DNA from: Blastococcus sp. TF02A-35
GTDB lineage: Bacteria > Actinomycetota > Actinomycetes > Mycobacteriales > Geodermatophilaceae
Reading direction: 5' to 3'
Length of the DNA stretch: 64,000 bases
Assembly (NCBI RefSeq): GCF_004571075.1
Contig: NZ_SPQP01000016.1
Coordinates: forward strand, 1-64,000
Positions 1 to 10,931 of the stretch are shown here, piece by piece. A program made the position numbers and the translations under genes. Under the pieces are notes generated by a model that saw nothing but the letters and a program-made list of their open reading frames with translations, had not been told where the DNA came from and did not search any database. Numbering within the stretch: position 1 is the stretch's first letter; every line of letters starts with the position of its first letter.

Positions 1-1
1 C

Positions 2-124
2 GACGTCGGAGGCGGTCGGCCCGCCCTCGGCCAGCCGGCTCTCCCACACCTGCTCGTTCAGCACGCCGGCCTGGTAGCTGCCGGAGGCGACCAGCGCGAT
101 GGTCGCGTCGTGCGAGCCGGAGAA
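2..124 (-). pseudogene. Fragment of PhnD-like ABC substrate-binding protein
   Basis: Read on the minus strand, these bases give 41 codons without a stop. They contain GSHDATIALV followed by a segment ending GVLNEQVWESR, a pattern typical of phosphonate/phosphate/selenate-type periplasmic binding proteins (the His-Asp-Ala-Thr loop and the downstream LN..VW segment). Upstream of the Phe codon at 124-122 the reading becomes Gly/Pro-rich and no longer looks like the family, so the gene appears cut near base 125. Its C-terminal part would continue outside the window. It overlaps the start of the DUF881 gene on the other strand, which is unlikely for two real genes. It may be a rearrangement scar or an assembly join; the family call rests on motif recall only. 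Confidence 0.5.
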
Positions 125-851
125 CCCAGGGCCGCCCGCAGCGCCGCCCGCGGCGCCCGGCCCGGGCCGCCGCCGGCGCGACCTGGTCGCCGCGGTGCTC
201 ATCGGCGTCCTCACCCTCGCCCTGGGGTTCGCCCTGGCCGTGCAGGTGCGCAACGCCGACGAGGCGCAGGTGCTCGCCGGCGCGCGCGAGGAGGACCTGG
301 TGCGGATCCTCGACGAGCTCAACTCGCGGGAGCTGCGCCTCCGCGAGCAGATCTCCGAGCAGCGCTCCGCGCTGCAGGAGCTCTCGGGCTCGGGCAGCCG
401 GACCGGCGCGGCCCTCCAGGAGGCCCGGCGGCGCGCCGAGGCGCTCGGCATCCTCAACGGCACGCTCCCCGCCCAGGGCCCGGGCCTCACCCTGACCATC
501 CGGGACCCCTCCGCCGACGTGCGCGTCCGCGACCTGCTCGACGTCATCCAGGAGCTGCGCGGCGCGGGGGCGGAGACCATGCAGGTCGACGGCGTCCGCA
601 TCGGGCTCTCCAGCGCGGTGACCGGCCGGGCCGGCGGCCTGCGGGTCGACGGCACGGCGCTCCGGGCGCCCTACGAGTTCGTCGTCATCGGGGACCCGCA
701 GGGCATCGAGACCGCCATGAACATCCCCGGCGGCGTCGTCCAGGCCATCGGCAACCGCGGCGGCGTGGTCGACATCGCGCAGTCGGAGCTGCTCGTGGTG
801 GACGCGTTGCGACCGCTGGACCGGCCTCAATACGCTTCGCCCGACGACTGA
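99..851 (+). CDS. DUF881 family membrane-anchored protein
   Basis: The product is 250 residues: a Pro/Ala-rich N-terminus, RRRR at 24-27, one membrane segment at about 29-50, a coiled-coil stretch at about 55-115 and the DUF881 domain to about 240. It matches the position and architecture of M. tuberculosis Rv1825, directly before gcvH. The molecular role is unknown; such proteins are thought to act at the envelope. The start is doubtful. The ATG has a plausible GGAGG at 84-88 but lies inside sequence that reads as a phnD fragment on the other strand, so the first roughly 10 residues may not be native and the true N-terminus may be lost. The usual upstream partners (small basic protein, second DUF881 gene) are absent. 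Confidence 0.8.
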   Translation: MVASCEPENPGPPAAPPAAPGPGRRRRDLVAAVLIGVLTLALGFALAVQVRNADEAQVLAGAREEDLVRILDELNSRELRLREQISEQRSALQELSGSGSRTGAALQEARRRAEALGILNGTLPAQGPGLTLTIRDPSADVRVRDLLDVIQELRGAGAETMQVDGVRIGLSSAVTGRAGGLRVDGTALRAPYEFVVIGDPQGIETAMNIPGGVVQAIGNRGGVVDIAQSELLVVDALRPLDRPQYASPDD

Positions 852-887
852 CCCACCCCCCACACGACCCAGGAGACCGACGCCCGC

Positions 888-1292
888 ATGAGCACCCCCG
901 ACGACCGCCGCTACACCGACCAGCACGAGTGGGCGATGGTGCAGGGCACCGACGGCACGTCGACGGTCGTCCGGGTCGGCATCACCGACCACGCGCAGGA
1001 CGCGCTCGGCGACATCGTCTTCGTCCAGCTCCCCGACGTGGGCGCCGAGGTCGGTCCCGGGACGCCGATCGGCGAGGTGGAGTCCACCAAGAGCGTCTCC
1101 GACGTCTACGCGCCCGTCGCCGGCACCGTGGCGGCCGTGAACGAGCGCCTGGCCGACGCGCCCGAGACGATCAACTCCGACCCCTACGGCGACGGCTGGC
1201 TGGTGGAGATCGCGGTGGCGGGGGAGGGTGGCGACCCGGTGGGCCAGCTGCTCGACGCCGCCGCCTACCAGGCGCTGGTCGACGCGTCGTGA
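888..1292 (+). CDS. gcvH: Glycine cleavage system H protein
   Basis: This is the lipoyl carrier of the glycine cleavage complex, shuttling the aminomethyl group from the P protein to the T protein. The 134-residue length is normal. The lipoylation motif VESTKSVSDVYAP is present with the target Lys at residue 68, and the surrounding beta-rich GDIVFVQLP segment is typical. ATG at 888 lies 36 bp after the DUF881 stop, preceded by AGGAGA. gcvP lies 3 kb downstream after four regulatory genes, as in mycobacteria; gcvT is not in the window. A hairpin directly follows the stop codon. Confidence 0.97.
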   Translation: MSTPDDRRYTDQHEWAMVQGTDGTSTVVRVGITDHAQDALGDIVFVQLPDVGAEVGPGTPIGEVESTKSVSDVYAPVAGTVAAVNERLADAPETINSDPYGDGWLVEIAVAGEGGDPVGQLLDAAAYQALVDAS

Positions 1293-1299
1293 ACGGGTC

Positions 1300-1320
1300 G
1301 CCGGGAGGCTGACTCCCGGC
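1300..1320 (+). terminator. Hairpin after gcvH
   Basis: A perfect 8-bp stem (GCCGGGAG / CTCCCGGC) with a 5-nt loop lies 8 bases after the gcvH stop. No T-run follows, so it is a weak or factor-assisted terminator candidate. Confidence 0.45.
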
Positions 1321-1329
1321 ATCGATCAC

Positions 1330-1335
1330 TATGAT
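1330..1335 (+). promoter_or_regulatory. Possible -10 element (TATGAT) for garA
   Basis: TATGAT sits in an unusually AT-rich patch within the 265-bp gap before garA. No good -35 lies at 17 bp. If it is used, the transcript has a long (about 215-nt) leader in which I see no other recognisable structure. Confidence 0.35.
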
Positions 1336-1557
1336 CGCGCTGGGGCGGGAAGCACGTGGGTCACCTCCGGGAGACCCGACCGCCCCACCCTGCACATCCG
1401 GTTGACCCTCGGGCCGACCGGCTGGTTCCATGACCAACGGTCCGCCGCCCTCCCGCGGCGGCCGACCACGACGGGCTGACCGGCCCGTCGTCCGCCGGCC
1501 GCCCGCGGCCCGTCCCGAGGCCCCGCGGCGGGCCCCTCGCACCGGAGGAGACGCAAC

Positions 1558-2073
1558 GTGCACTGCACTCGATGTGGCCACGAGAACCCCGAGGGCAGTC
1601 GCTTCTGCGCGCAGTGCGGTGCGGCGCTCGCCCCCGAGCGCATCGGCGAGGCCACCAGCGTGATCCCCAAGGTCGGTGGCGAGGACTCGGGTGACCAGCC
1701 CGAGGCCACCGAGGCCGCCGACGTCCACGCCGGCGCCGTCGAGTCGCTGCCGGCGGGTTCGGCCCTGCTGGTCGTCAAGCGCGGCCCCAACGCGGGCAGC
1801 CGCTTCCTGCTGGACCAGGACGTCACCACGGCCGGGCGGCACCCCGACAGCGACATCTTCCTCGACGACGTCACCGTCAGCCGTCGTCACGTCGAGTTCC
1901 ACCGCGAGGGCGGCGGCTTCTCGGTGCACGACGTCGGCAGCCTGAACGGCACCTACGTCAACCGGGAGCCGGTGGACGTGGCCAACCTGGCCGGTGGCGA
2001 CGAGGTGCAGATCGGCAAGTTCCGGCTCGTGTACCTGACCGGCCCCCGCACCGGCGAGCCGGCCGCTCGCTGA
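1558..2073 (+). CDS. garA: FHA-domain regulator, GarA/OdhI type, with zinc ribbon
   Basis: GarA/OdhI proteins bind 2-oxoglutarate dehydrogenase and glutamate enzymes through an FHA domain and are switched by Ser/Thr kinases. The FHA core spans about residues 68-155: Arg94 in GRHPDSD, SRRH at 108-111 and the LNGTY loop at 129-133, close to M. tuberculosis GarA. Unlike GarA, the protein starts with a zinc ribbon (Cys3, Cys6, Cys17, Cys20). The regulatory threonine pair ETTS of GarA is EATS here (31-34), so only the second Thr remains. GTG at 1558 is preceded by GGAGGAG with good spacing. The downstream ftsR gene overlaps by one base. Confidence 0.92.
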   Translation: MHCTRCGHENPEGSRFCAQCGAALAPERIGEATSVIPKVGGEDSGDQPEATEAADVHAGAVESLPAGSALLVVKRGPNAGSRFLLDQDVTTAGRHPDSDIFLDDVTVSRRHVEFHREGGGFSVHDVGSLNGTYVNREPVDVANLAGGDEVQIGKFRLVYLTGPRTGEPAAR

Positions 2074-2801
2074 TGGGCGTGCCCGAGCGCGAAGGTGCGC
2101 TCGGGGACGCCGCCGACCAGCACAAGCCACGCCTCACCATCGGGGAGGTGCTGGCTGTTCTTCGCGACGACTTCCCCGACGTGACGATCAGCAAGATCCG
2201 GTACCTGGAATCCGAGGACCTGGTGCACCCGCAGCGCACGCCGTCGGGGTACCGCAAGTTCTCGCGGGCCGACGTGAGCCGGCTGCGCTACGTGCTCACG
2301 GCGCAGCGGGACCACTACCTGCCCCTGCGCGTCATCAAGGACCACCTCGACGCGCTGGACCGCGGGGAGCCGCTCCCCGGCACCGGCGGGGCGGCCCCCC
2401 TGCCCCCGGCGTCCACCGCCGAGGGCGAGGAAGCCCCGCTCAGCCCCGAGCAGTTCGCCCGGGCGGCAGGGCTGGAGCCCGACCAGCTCGCCGACTGCGT
2501 GCAGTTCGGCCTGCTCTCCACCGACGCCGAGGGGCGGCACCCGGCCGGCGACCTGCCGATCGCGCGGGCGGCCGCGGGCCTGGCGCGGCACGGCATCGAG
2601 CCCCGCCACCTGCGGGTCTACCGCAGCGCGGTGGAGCGCGAGGCCGGTCTGGTCGAGCAGCTCGTCGCCCCGGTCCTGCGGGCGCGGTCGGACGAGGCGC
2701 GCACCCGCGCCACGGAGAAGCTGGCCGAGCTGGCGGCGCTGTCCGCGCAGTTGCACACGGCACTTCTCGAGACGCGCCTGAGGGACCTCCTGCGGCCCTG
2801 A
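2073..2801 (+). CDS. ftsR: MerR-family regulator FtsR
   Basis: The 242-residue protein has an N-terminal MerR winged helix (LTIGEVLAVL, then ISKIRYLESEDLVHPQRTPS and YRKFSRADVSRLRYVL) at about 18-80, followed by an Ala/Glu-rich effector or dimer region. Position after garA and before the bifunctional nuclease matches Rv1828 and corynebacterial FtsR, which activates ftsZ transcription. The ATG overlaps the garA stop (TGATG), so the two are translationally coupled. The cell-division role is inferred from synteny and family. Confidence 0.85.
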   Translation: MGVPEREGALGDAADQHKPRLTIGEVLAVLRDDFPDVTISKIRYLESEDLVHPQRTPSGYRKFSRADVSRLRYVLTAQRDHYLPLRVIKDHLDALDRGEPLPGTGGAAPLPPASTAEGEEAPLSPEQFARAAGLEPDQLADCVQFGLLSTDAEGRHPAGDLPIARAAAGLARHGIEPRHLRVYRSAVEREAGLVEQLVAPVLRARSDEARTRATEKLAELAALSAQLHTALLETRLRDLLRP

Positions 2802-2917
2802 CCGGGCGTACCGTGGAGACGTCGCCGTCCGAGACCGACCGACGTCCCGACCCGTCACCGGCCGCCTGACCTGACCGTTCCGCCCGACCCCCCGGGCCGC
2901 AGCCGAGGAGCCGCACC

Positions 2918-3409
2918 GTGCAGGAGCTTCGAGTCGTCGGCGTCCGCGTCGAACTGCCGGGCAACCAGCCCATCCTGCTGCTCAAGGAGACGCAGGGCGA
3001 GCGGTACCTGCCCATCTGGATCGGCGCGGTCGAGGCCGCCGCGATCGCCTTCGAGCAGCAGGGCGTCCGCCCCGCCCGCCCGATGACCCACGACCTCCTC
3101 CGCGAGGTGGTGCGCACGCTGGGCGCGGAGCTGGAGGCGGTCAACATCACCGAGATGCGCGACGGCATCTACATCGCCGAGCTCGTCTTCGGCGACGACC
3201 GGGTGGTCAGCGCCCGCCCGTCGGACGCCGTCGCGCTCGCGGTCCGGACCGGCGCGCCCATCTACGGCGCCGAGGACCTGCTCGACGAGGTCGGCATCGA
3301 GATCCCGGACGAGCAGGAGGACGAGGTCGAGAAGTTCCGCGAGTTCCTCGACCAGATCTCCCCGGAGGACTTCGGCGCCGGCTCCGGCTCCGGTGGCGGG
3401 CCCGCCTAG
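2918..3409 (+). CDS. Bifunctional nuclease family protein (DUF151)
   Basis: This 163-residue protein belongs to the BFN/DUF151 family. It has the start MQELRVVGVRVELPGNQP, the LPIWIG segment with EAAAIAF, and RPSDAVALAVRTGAPI near residue 110. Family members have been reported to have nuclease activity, but the cellular role in actinobacteria is unclear. The acidic C-terminal tail ends in a Gly/Ser stretch. GTG at 2918 has GAGGAG upstream. It lies between two MerR genes exactly as Rv1829 does. Confidence 0.92.
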   Translation: MQELRVVGVRVELPGNQPILLLKETQGERYLPIWIGAVEAAAIAFEQQGVRPARPMTHDLLREVVRTLGAELEAVNITEMRDGIYIAELVFGDDRVVSARPSDAVALAVRTGAPIYGAEDLLDEVGIEIPDEQEDEVEKFREFLDQISPEDFGAGSGSGGGPA

Positions 3410-3446
3410 GCCCAACAGGTGCCTATCGGCAGGGCGCGGCGGATCA

Positions 3447-3463
3447 TCACTCGAAATGAGTGA
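3447..3463. promoter_or_regulatory. Inverted repeat upstream of resR
   Basis: TCACTC-GAAAT-GAGTGA is a 6-bp dyad, relatively AT-rich for this genome, about 27 bp upstream of the resR -35 element. It could bind a MerR dimer; that is inference. Confidence 0.3.
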
Positions 3464-3489
3464 GCGGCCCGACACGCCGTCCCGCTCAG

Positions 3490-3518
3490 TTGACCGGCCC
3501 CCTGGCCCGGCTTACCGT
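3490..3518 (+). promoter_or_regulatory. SigA-type promoter of resR
   Basis: TTGACC at 3490-3495 and TACCGT at 3513-3518 are separated by exactly 17 bp. This gives a leader of about 85 nt before the GTG at 3610. Confidence 0.6.
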
Positions 3519-3535
3519 CGGCGGACAACAACGGT

Positions 3536-3552
3536 GTGACACCTGAGGTCAC
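3536..3552. promoter_or_regulatory. Dyad in resR leader
   Basis: GTGAC-N7-GTCAC lies just after the predicted transcription start of resR, where a repressor could block elongation or where autoregulation could act. Support is pattern only. Confidence 0.3.
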
Positions 3553-3609
3553 GGGGTGCGGGCCGGCGACCTGCCGCGGTTCGTGGCGGGACAGAGGAGG
3601 ACGCTGGAC

Positions 3610-4185
3610 GTGAGCGACCAGGACAACGGCTCCCAGGGTCAGCTGTTCAGCGACGCCGCCGTGGGGGCGCCGTCGTACGACGACGTCGACACCGACCTCG
3701 TCGGCTACCGCGGCCCGACCGCCTGCGCCGCCGCCGGCATCACCTACCGGCAGCTCGACTACTGGGCCCGCACCGGCCTGGTCGCGCCCTCGGTGCGCAG
3801 CGCCACCGGCTCGGGGACCCAGCGGCTCTACTCCTTCCGCGACATCCTGGTGCTCAAGGTCGTCAAGCGGCTGCTGGACACCGGCGTCTCGCTGCAGAAC
3901 ATCCGCAAGGCCGTCGACCACCTCCGTCAGCGGGGTGTGAAGGAGCTGGCCAACGTCACGCTCTTCTCCGACGGCGCCACGGTGTACGAGTGCACCTCCG
4001 CCGAGGAGGTCGTGGACCTGCTCGCCGGCGGGCAGGGCGTCTTCGGCATCGCCGTCTCCGGGGCCCTGCGGGAGCTGTCGGGCGAGCTCGCCGAGCTGCC
4101 GGCCGAGCGCCTCGACGGCGGCCAGGTCGTGCCGTCCGACGACGAGCTGTCGCTGCGGCGCCGCCGCCGCGCCGCGACCGCCTGA
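3610..4185 (+). CDS. MerR-family regulator, ResR/McdR (Rv1830) type
   Basis: The 191-residue protein carries a MerR-like winged helix at about 35-105 (GITYRQLDYWARTGLVAPS, RLYSFRDILVLKVVKRLLD) and the conserved NVTLFSDGATVYECTS segment of the Rv1830 family. In M. tuberculosis that protein regulates cell growth and division genes. The start was set at GTG 3610 because AGGAGG lies 9 nt upstream; an in-frame GTG at 3556 has no such signal. The C-terminus is Arg-rich. It has its own promoter and two nearby dyads. Confidence 0.85.
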   Translation: MSDQDNGSQGQLFSDAAVGAPSYDDVDTDLVGYRGPTACAAAGITYRQLDYWARTGLVAPSVRSATGSGTQRLYSFRDILVLKVVKRLLDTGVSLQNIRKAVDHLRQRGVKELANVTLFSDGATVYECTSAEEVVDLLAGGQGVFGIAVSGALRELSGELAELPAERLDGGQVVPSDDELSLRRRRRAATA

Positions 4186-4192
4186 GCAGAAC

Positions 4193-4211
4193 GCCCTCTC
4201 TCTCCGAGGGC
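4193..4211 (+). terminator. Hairpin after resR
   Basis: A 6-bp stem GCCCTC / GAGGGC with a 7-nt loop lies 8 bases after the stop. No T-tract. Confidence 0.4.
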
Positions 4212-4246
4212 CCCTGCACCGCGGCCGTGGCGGCGTAGGGCGCTGG

Positions 4247-4259
4247 TAGCGTCGCGGCA
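4247..4259 (+). promoter_or_regulatory. Leaderless-type -10 for gcvP
   Basis: TAGCGT ends 7 nt before the GTG start, and no Shine-Dalgarno sequence is present. This is the layout of leaderless actinobacterial transcripts. Confidence 0.6.
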
Positions 4260-7253
<2,994 letters not shown>

Positions 7254-7293
7254 CCGGCGCGCGCTGTCGGTGGGGCGTGGCACTGTCCCGGGC

Positions 7294-7893
7294 ATGACCG
7301 GTGCCGACCAGCTGAAGGCCGACCTGAGGGACTACCTGCAGGAGGGCCGCGACGTCGTCCTGCTCAAGGCCGAGGGGCTGTCGGAGTACGACGTCCGCCG
7401 GCCGCTCACGCCCACGGGCACGAACGTGCTGGGGGTGGTCAAGCACCTGGCGCTGGTCGAGGTGGGCTACTTCAGCGTCCCGTTCGGGCGCCCGGTGGGC
7501 CTGGCCCACCCGTGGTTCAGCGACGACGCCGAGGACAACGTCGACATGTGGGCCACCGCGCAGGAGTCGCGCGAGGAGGTCCTGGACGGCTACCGGCGCG
7601 CGTGGGCCCGGACCGACGCCGCGGTGGCCGAGCTGCCGATCGACGCGGTGGGCCGGGTCCCCTGGTGGGGGCCGGCCGGCGGCACCGAGGTGACCCTGCA
7701 CCGGGTCCTGGTGCACGTGATCGCCGAGACCCACCGGCACGCCGGCCACGTCGACATCGTCCGCGAGCTCGTCGACGGCGTCGTCGGCAACCAGTCGGTC
7801 GGGGACAATTTGCCCGACCGCGACCCCGCGTGGTGGCGGGAGTACCGCGAGCGGGTGGAGCAGGCCGCCCGGCAGGCGGCGGAGGGCGGCTAG
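7294..7893 (+). CDS. DinB-like (DUF664) metal-binding protein
   Basis: The 199-residue all-helical protein fits the DinB/DUF664 superfamily. A His in VVKHLALVE (about residue 51) and two His in the late helix, HVIAETHRHAGHVD (about 145-158), form the usual triple-His metal site. Relatives act as mycothiol- or bacillithiol-dependent enzymes or are uncharacterised; the substrate cannot be told. ATG at 7294 is preferred over a GTG 24 bp upstream. The end overlaps the convergent DUF5999 gene by 4 bp. Confidence 0.8.
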   Translation: MTGADQLKADLRDYLQEGRDVVLLKAEGLSEYDVRRPLTPTGTNVLGVVKHLALVEVGYFSVPFGRPVGLAHPWFSDDAEDNVDMWATAQESREEVLDGYRRAWARTDAAVAELPIDAVGRVPWWGPAGGTEVTLHRVLVHVIAETHRHAGHVDIVRELVDGVVGNQSVGDNLPDRDPAWWREYRERVEQAARQAAEGG

Positions 7894-8093
7894 GCGCTGA
7901 CGAGCGCCGGGGCTACCCAGACGTGGTGGTCGTCGACGGCGCGGCCGTCGGGGAGCAGCTCACCGTCGTCGTCGAACAGGACCACACCGTTGCAGAGGAG
8001 GCTCCAGCCCTGCTCGGGGTGGCTGCTCACCACGGCGGCGAGGTCGCGCAGGTCGCTGGTGGCGTCGGGGCAGGGGGTGCGGTGTGCGCACAT
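7890..8093 (-). CDS. Small DUF5999 family protein
   Basis: The 67-residue protein starts MCAHRTPCPDA and contains HPEQGWSLLCNGVVLF followed by DDGELLPDG, the conserved core of a small actinobacterial family of unknown function. Two Cys near the N-terminus and one in the core could bind a metal. The ATG at 8093 is preceded by GGAAGTG; longer in-frame starts upstream are not conserved-looking. It is convergent with the DinB-like gene. Confidence 0.75.
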   Translation of the reverse strand: MCAHRTPCPDATSDLRDLAAVVSSHPEQGWSLLCNGVVLFDDDGELLPDGRAVDDHHVWVAPALVSA

Positions 8094-8306
8094 GGCGGTC
8101 ACTTCCGTTCGGCCGGGGGGAAGCCGGCAGTCACTGGCTGTGCATGAACGCTTACGCGTCTCCCACAGTGTCGGCACGGAAGGTGCCCGAGGTCACGTGA
8201 TCCCCGTCACCTAATCACCCCAACGAGTCGTCAGGTCCTGCCATGGCGACGGCCGGTGCGACGCGTTCGCGCCGGTGGGGACGGCGTGTCGGGGGAGGGG
8301 GCGCGC

Positions 8307-9269
8307 TCAGAGCTTGCGCAGCAGCACCCTGCGCACCGAGTGGTCGCTGGCCTTCTGGAGGACCAGGCGCGCCCGGGAGCGGGTCGGGGCGATGTTGTCG
8401 CGCAGGTTCGGGCCGTTCACCGCCGACCAGATGCTCAGAGCCGTCTCCCGGGCCTCGCTCTCGCTGAGCCCGGCGAACCGGTGGAAGTAGGCGGAGGTGT
8501 CCTGGAAGGCGGTCCGGCGCAGCGCCTGGAAGCGCTCGACGTACCAGCGCTGGATGTCGGCCTCCGCGGCGTCCACGTACACGGAGAAGTCGAAGAAGTC
8601 CGACAGGAAGACCTCCGGCGCCGCCCCGTCGGTCCGCCGGCCGGCCTGGAGCACGTTGAGACCCTCCACGACGAGGATGTCGGGCCGGTCGACCGCCTGC
8701 ACCTCGTCCGGGACGATGTCGTAGGACTGGTGGTCGTAGACCGGTGCGACGACCTCCTCCCGGCCGGACTTCACGTCGGCGAGGAAGCGCAGCAGCGCGC
8801 GGCGGTCGTAGCTCTCCGGGAACCCCTTGCGCCCGAGCAGCCCGCGCTCCTCCAGGACCGCGTTGGGCAGCAGGAAGCCGTCGGTGGTCACCAGGTCCAC
8901 GCGGGGGGACCCGGGGCCGGCGGCCAGCAGCGTCTGCAGCAGCCGCGACGTCGTGCTCTTGCCGACGGCGACGCTCCCGGCCACGGCGATCACGAACGGC
9001 ACCTTCGCCGTCGAGTCGCCGAGGAACTCGCTCTGCGCCGCCCACAGCCGCCGGCTGGCGGTCACGTGGAGGTCCAGCAGCCGGGCCAGCGGCAGGTAGA
9101 CGGTGGCGACCTCGTCGAGGTCGATCCGGTCGCCCAGCGAGGCGAGCGCCTCCAGGTCGGCCTGGTCCAGGGGCAGCCGGTCGCCCGCAGCGAGCGCTCG
9201 CCACGAGGGGCGGTCGAACACCGCGTAGGGCGAGATGGAGCCGCGAGTCCCTGCCGTCACGCAGCCCAT
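8307..9269 (-). CDS. coaA: Type I pantothenate kinase
   Basis: CoaA phosphorylates pantothenate in the first committed step of coenzyme A synthesis. The 320-residue protein starts with the family's [14 protein letters not shown], has a P-loop GSVAVGKST at 98-106, then [28 protein letters not shown] and the VEGLNVLQ motif. ATG at 9269 gives the usual length; a GTG nine bases downstream is also possible. It is transcribed divergently from a GNAT gene, with about 113 bp between starts. Confidence 0.96.
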   Translation of the reverse strand: MGCVTAGTRGSISPYAVFDRPSWRALAAGDRLPLDQADLEALASLGDRIDLDEVATVYLPLARLLDLHVTASRRLWAAQSEFLGDSTAKVPFVIAVAGSVAVGKSTTSRLLQTLLAAGPGSPRVDLVTTDGFLLPNAVLEERGLLGRKGFPESYDRRALLRFLADVKSGREEVVAPVYDHQSYDIVPDEVQAVDRPDILVVEGLNVLQAGRRTDGAAPEVFLSDFFDFSVYVDAAEADIQRWYVERFQALRRTAFQDTSAYFHRFAGLSESEARETALSIWSAVNGPNLRDNIAPTRSRARLVLQKASDHSVRRVLLRKL

Positions 9270-9370
9270 CGTGCCGTCCCGGCCGCCGGTGACCTGCGCG
9301 CGGGTCACCCGGGCGGGTGGGCAGGCCACCGCGGGCGGGCGTCGGGAGGCCCGGCAGCGCCGAACGCGTC

Positions 9371-9382
9371 TAGGGTTCTGAC
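9371..9382 (+). promoter_or_regulatory. Leaderless-type -10 for GNAT gene
   Basis: TAGGGT is followed by 6 nt and the GTG start at 9383. Confidence 0.55.
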
Positions 9383-10195
9383 GTGTCTTCCCGCCCGGGG
9401 CTGCTCGAGTGCATCGAGCGCTACTTCGCCGCCGCGCCGCTGCCGGACGCACGCGTGGAGCGGGCCGGTGCCCTCGACGTCCCCATCGCCGACCCCTCCT
9501 GGCCGTACCCGGCCCGGCCGCGTCGCGACGGGGGAGGGGAGCCGGTGACGGTGGACGACGTGCGGGCCGCCATCCGGATGCAGCGCGCGGCGGGGCTGCC
9601 GGCCGCGCTCGAGTGGATCCCGGAGTGCTCCCCGGAGGTCGCCGCGGCCGCCCGTGCCGCGGGCATGCCGGTGGAGGAGCTGCCGCTGCTGGTGGCCGAC
9701 GACCCGGTCGACCTGGTCCTGCCCGTCGGCGTCCGCCTGTACGTCGTCGGCGCCGACGACCCCGACCTGCCCGAGTACCAGCGGGTCGCCGCTGTCGCCT
9801 TCGCCCACCCGGGCGGCCAGGCCGACGTGCGCGAGGCCCCGCTGGACACCTCGCCCGAGGCCCTCGCGCGCACCGCCGTCCTCCGCGAGCGGATTGCCGA
9901 CGGCCGCACGGTGATGATGGTGGCCAAGGAGCACGGACGGCCCGTGGCGGTCGGCTCGCACCAGCCGCTCGACCTCGACGGCACCGTGGTCAGCGAGATC
10001 GTCGGGGTGGCCACCCTCCCGCGCCTGCGCGGGAGGGGCCTGGGGGCCGGCATCGCCTCGGCGCTGGTCGCGCACGCCCGGGAGACCGCCGACATGGTGT
10101 TCCTCGCCGCGGGCGACGACGACGTCGCCCGGGTGTACGAGCGGGTCGGCTTCGCCCGCCTCGCCACCACCTGCGTCGCCGAGCTGCCCGGGTGA
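9383..10195 (+). CDS. GNAT-family N-acetyltransferase
   Basis: The 270-residue protein has a C-terminal GNAT fold. The acetyl-CoA loop is recognisable in [26 protein letters not shown] (about 210-235), followed by [10 protein letters not shown]. The N-terminal about 120 residues resemble a degenerate second acetyltransferase half. The acceptor is unknown. GTG at 9383 fits a leaderless -10 six bases upstream. A strong hairpin follows the stop. Confidence 0.85.
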   Translation: MSSRPGLLECIERYFAAAPLPDARVERAGALDVPIADPSWPYPARPRRDGGGEPVTVDDVRAAIRMQRAAGLPAALEWIPECSPEVAAAARAAGMPVEELPLLVADDPVDLVLPVGVRLYVVGADDPDLPEYQRVAAVAFAHPGGQADVREAPLDTSPEALARTAVLRERIADGRTVMMVAKEHGRPVAVGSHQPLDLDGTVVSEIVGVATLPRLRGRGLGAGIASALVAHARETADMVFLAAGDDDVARVYERVGFARLATTCVAELPG

Positions 10196-10224
10196 CCGTC
10201 CTCCCCGGGGACCGGGGAGGACGG
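10196..10224. terminator. Bidirectional hairpin between GNAT and YbhB genes
   Basis: An 11-bp perfect stem (left arm 10196-10206, right arm 10214-10224, 7-nt loop) lies between two convergent genes. Confidence 0.6.
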
Positions 10225-10231
10225 CTGCCGC

Positions 10232-10777
10232 TCAGTCCTGGGTGTAGGTGAGCACCATCGTCGCGCGGGCCAGCGTGTGGAAGAACAGGTTGAACCCGAG
10301 GACGGCGGGGGTGGTGCCGGCGTCGACGTCGAGCGTCTCGGTGTCCACCGCGTGCACGACGACGAAGTAGCGGTGCGGGCCGTGGCCGGCCGGGGGAGCA
10401 GCGCCCACGTAGCCGGCGAAGCCGCCGTCGTTGCGCAGCTGGAGCGCCCCCTCGGGCAGCTGCGGCGCGTCCTTGTCGCCGGCACCCGAGGGCAGCTCGG
10501 TCACCGACGCCGGGATGTTGGCCACGGCCCAGTGCCAGAAGCCGCTGGCCGTGGGGGCGTCGGGGTCGTACACGGTGACGGCGAAGCTGCGGGTGCCCTC
10601 GGGGAAGCCGGCCCAGGACAGCTGCGGCGAACGGTCCTCACCGCCGGCACCCATCACGCCGCTGACGTGCGGCATGGGCAGCACCTGCCCGTCGGAGACG
10701 TCGCTGCTGGTGACGGTGAAGCCGGGCACCTGCGGCAGGAAGTCGTACGGGTTCGGCGGGGTGGGCCGGTCGGTCAT
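10232..10777 (-). CDS. YbhB/YbcL family Raf-kinase-inhibitor-like protein
   Basis: The 181-residue protein belongs to the PEBP-like bacterial family. The conserved core includes [17 protein letters not shown], then [14 protein letters not shown] and an N-terminal [27 protein letters not shown] forms the ligand pocket. The ligand is unknown and the function is uncharacterised in actinobacteria. ATG at 10777 is preceded by GGGAGAGGA. There is no signal peptide, so it is probably cytosolic. Confidence 0.92.
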   Translation of the reverse strand: MTDRPTPPNPYDFLPQVPGFTVTSSDVSDGQVLPMPHVSGVMGAGGEDRSPQLSWAGFPEGTRSFAVTVYDPDAPTASGFWHWAVANIPASVTELPSGAGDKDAPQLPEGALQLRNDGGFAGYVGAAPPAGHGPHRYFVVVHAVDTETLDVDAGTTPAVLGFNLFFHTLARATMVLTYTQD

Positions 10778-10919
10778 GGGTGGTCCTCTCCCTCGGTCGC
10801 TGCGGACGGCAGGTCGGGTGCGCCGTCCCCGGAGCGACCCTAGGCAGCGCCGGGGCGGCCCGCCCGTCGGCGTCACCGGATCGCCGCGGCTCCGACACGT
10901 GCGCGCACCGCTGCGCCGG

Positions 10920-10931
10920 TAGCGTCGCGGC
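10920..10931 (+). promoter_or_regulatory. Leaderless-type -10 for pgmB-GH65 operon
   Basis: TAGCGT is followed by 6 nt and GTG at 10932. Confidence 0.55.

Noticed and set aside
4186-4259. Possible glycine riboswitch upstream of gcvP
   Set aside because: Only 75 bp are available, no tandem aptamer structure is visible, and the gene appears to be leaderless.
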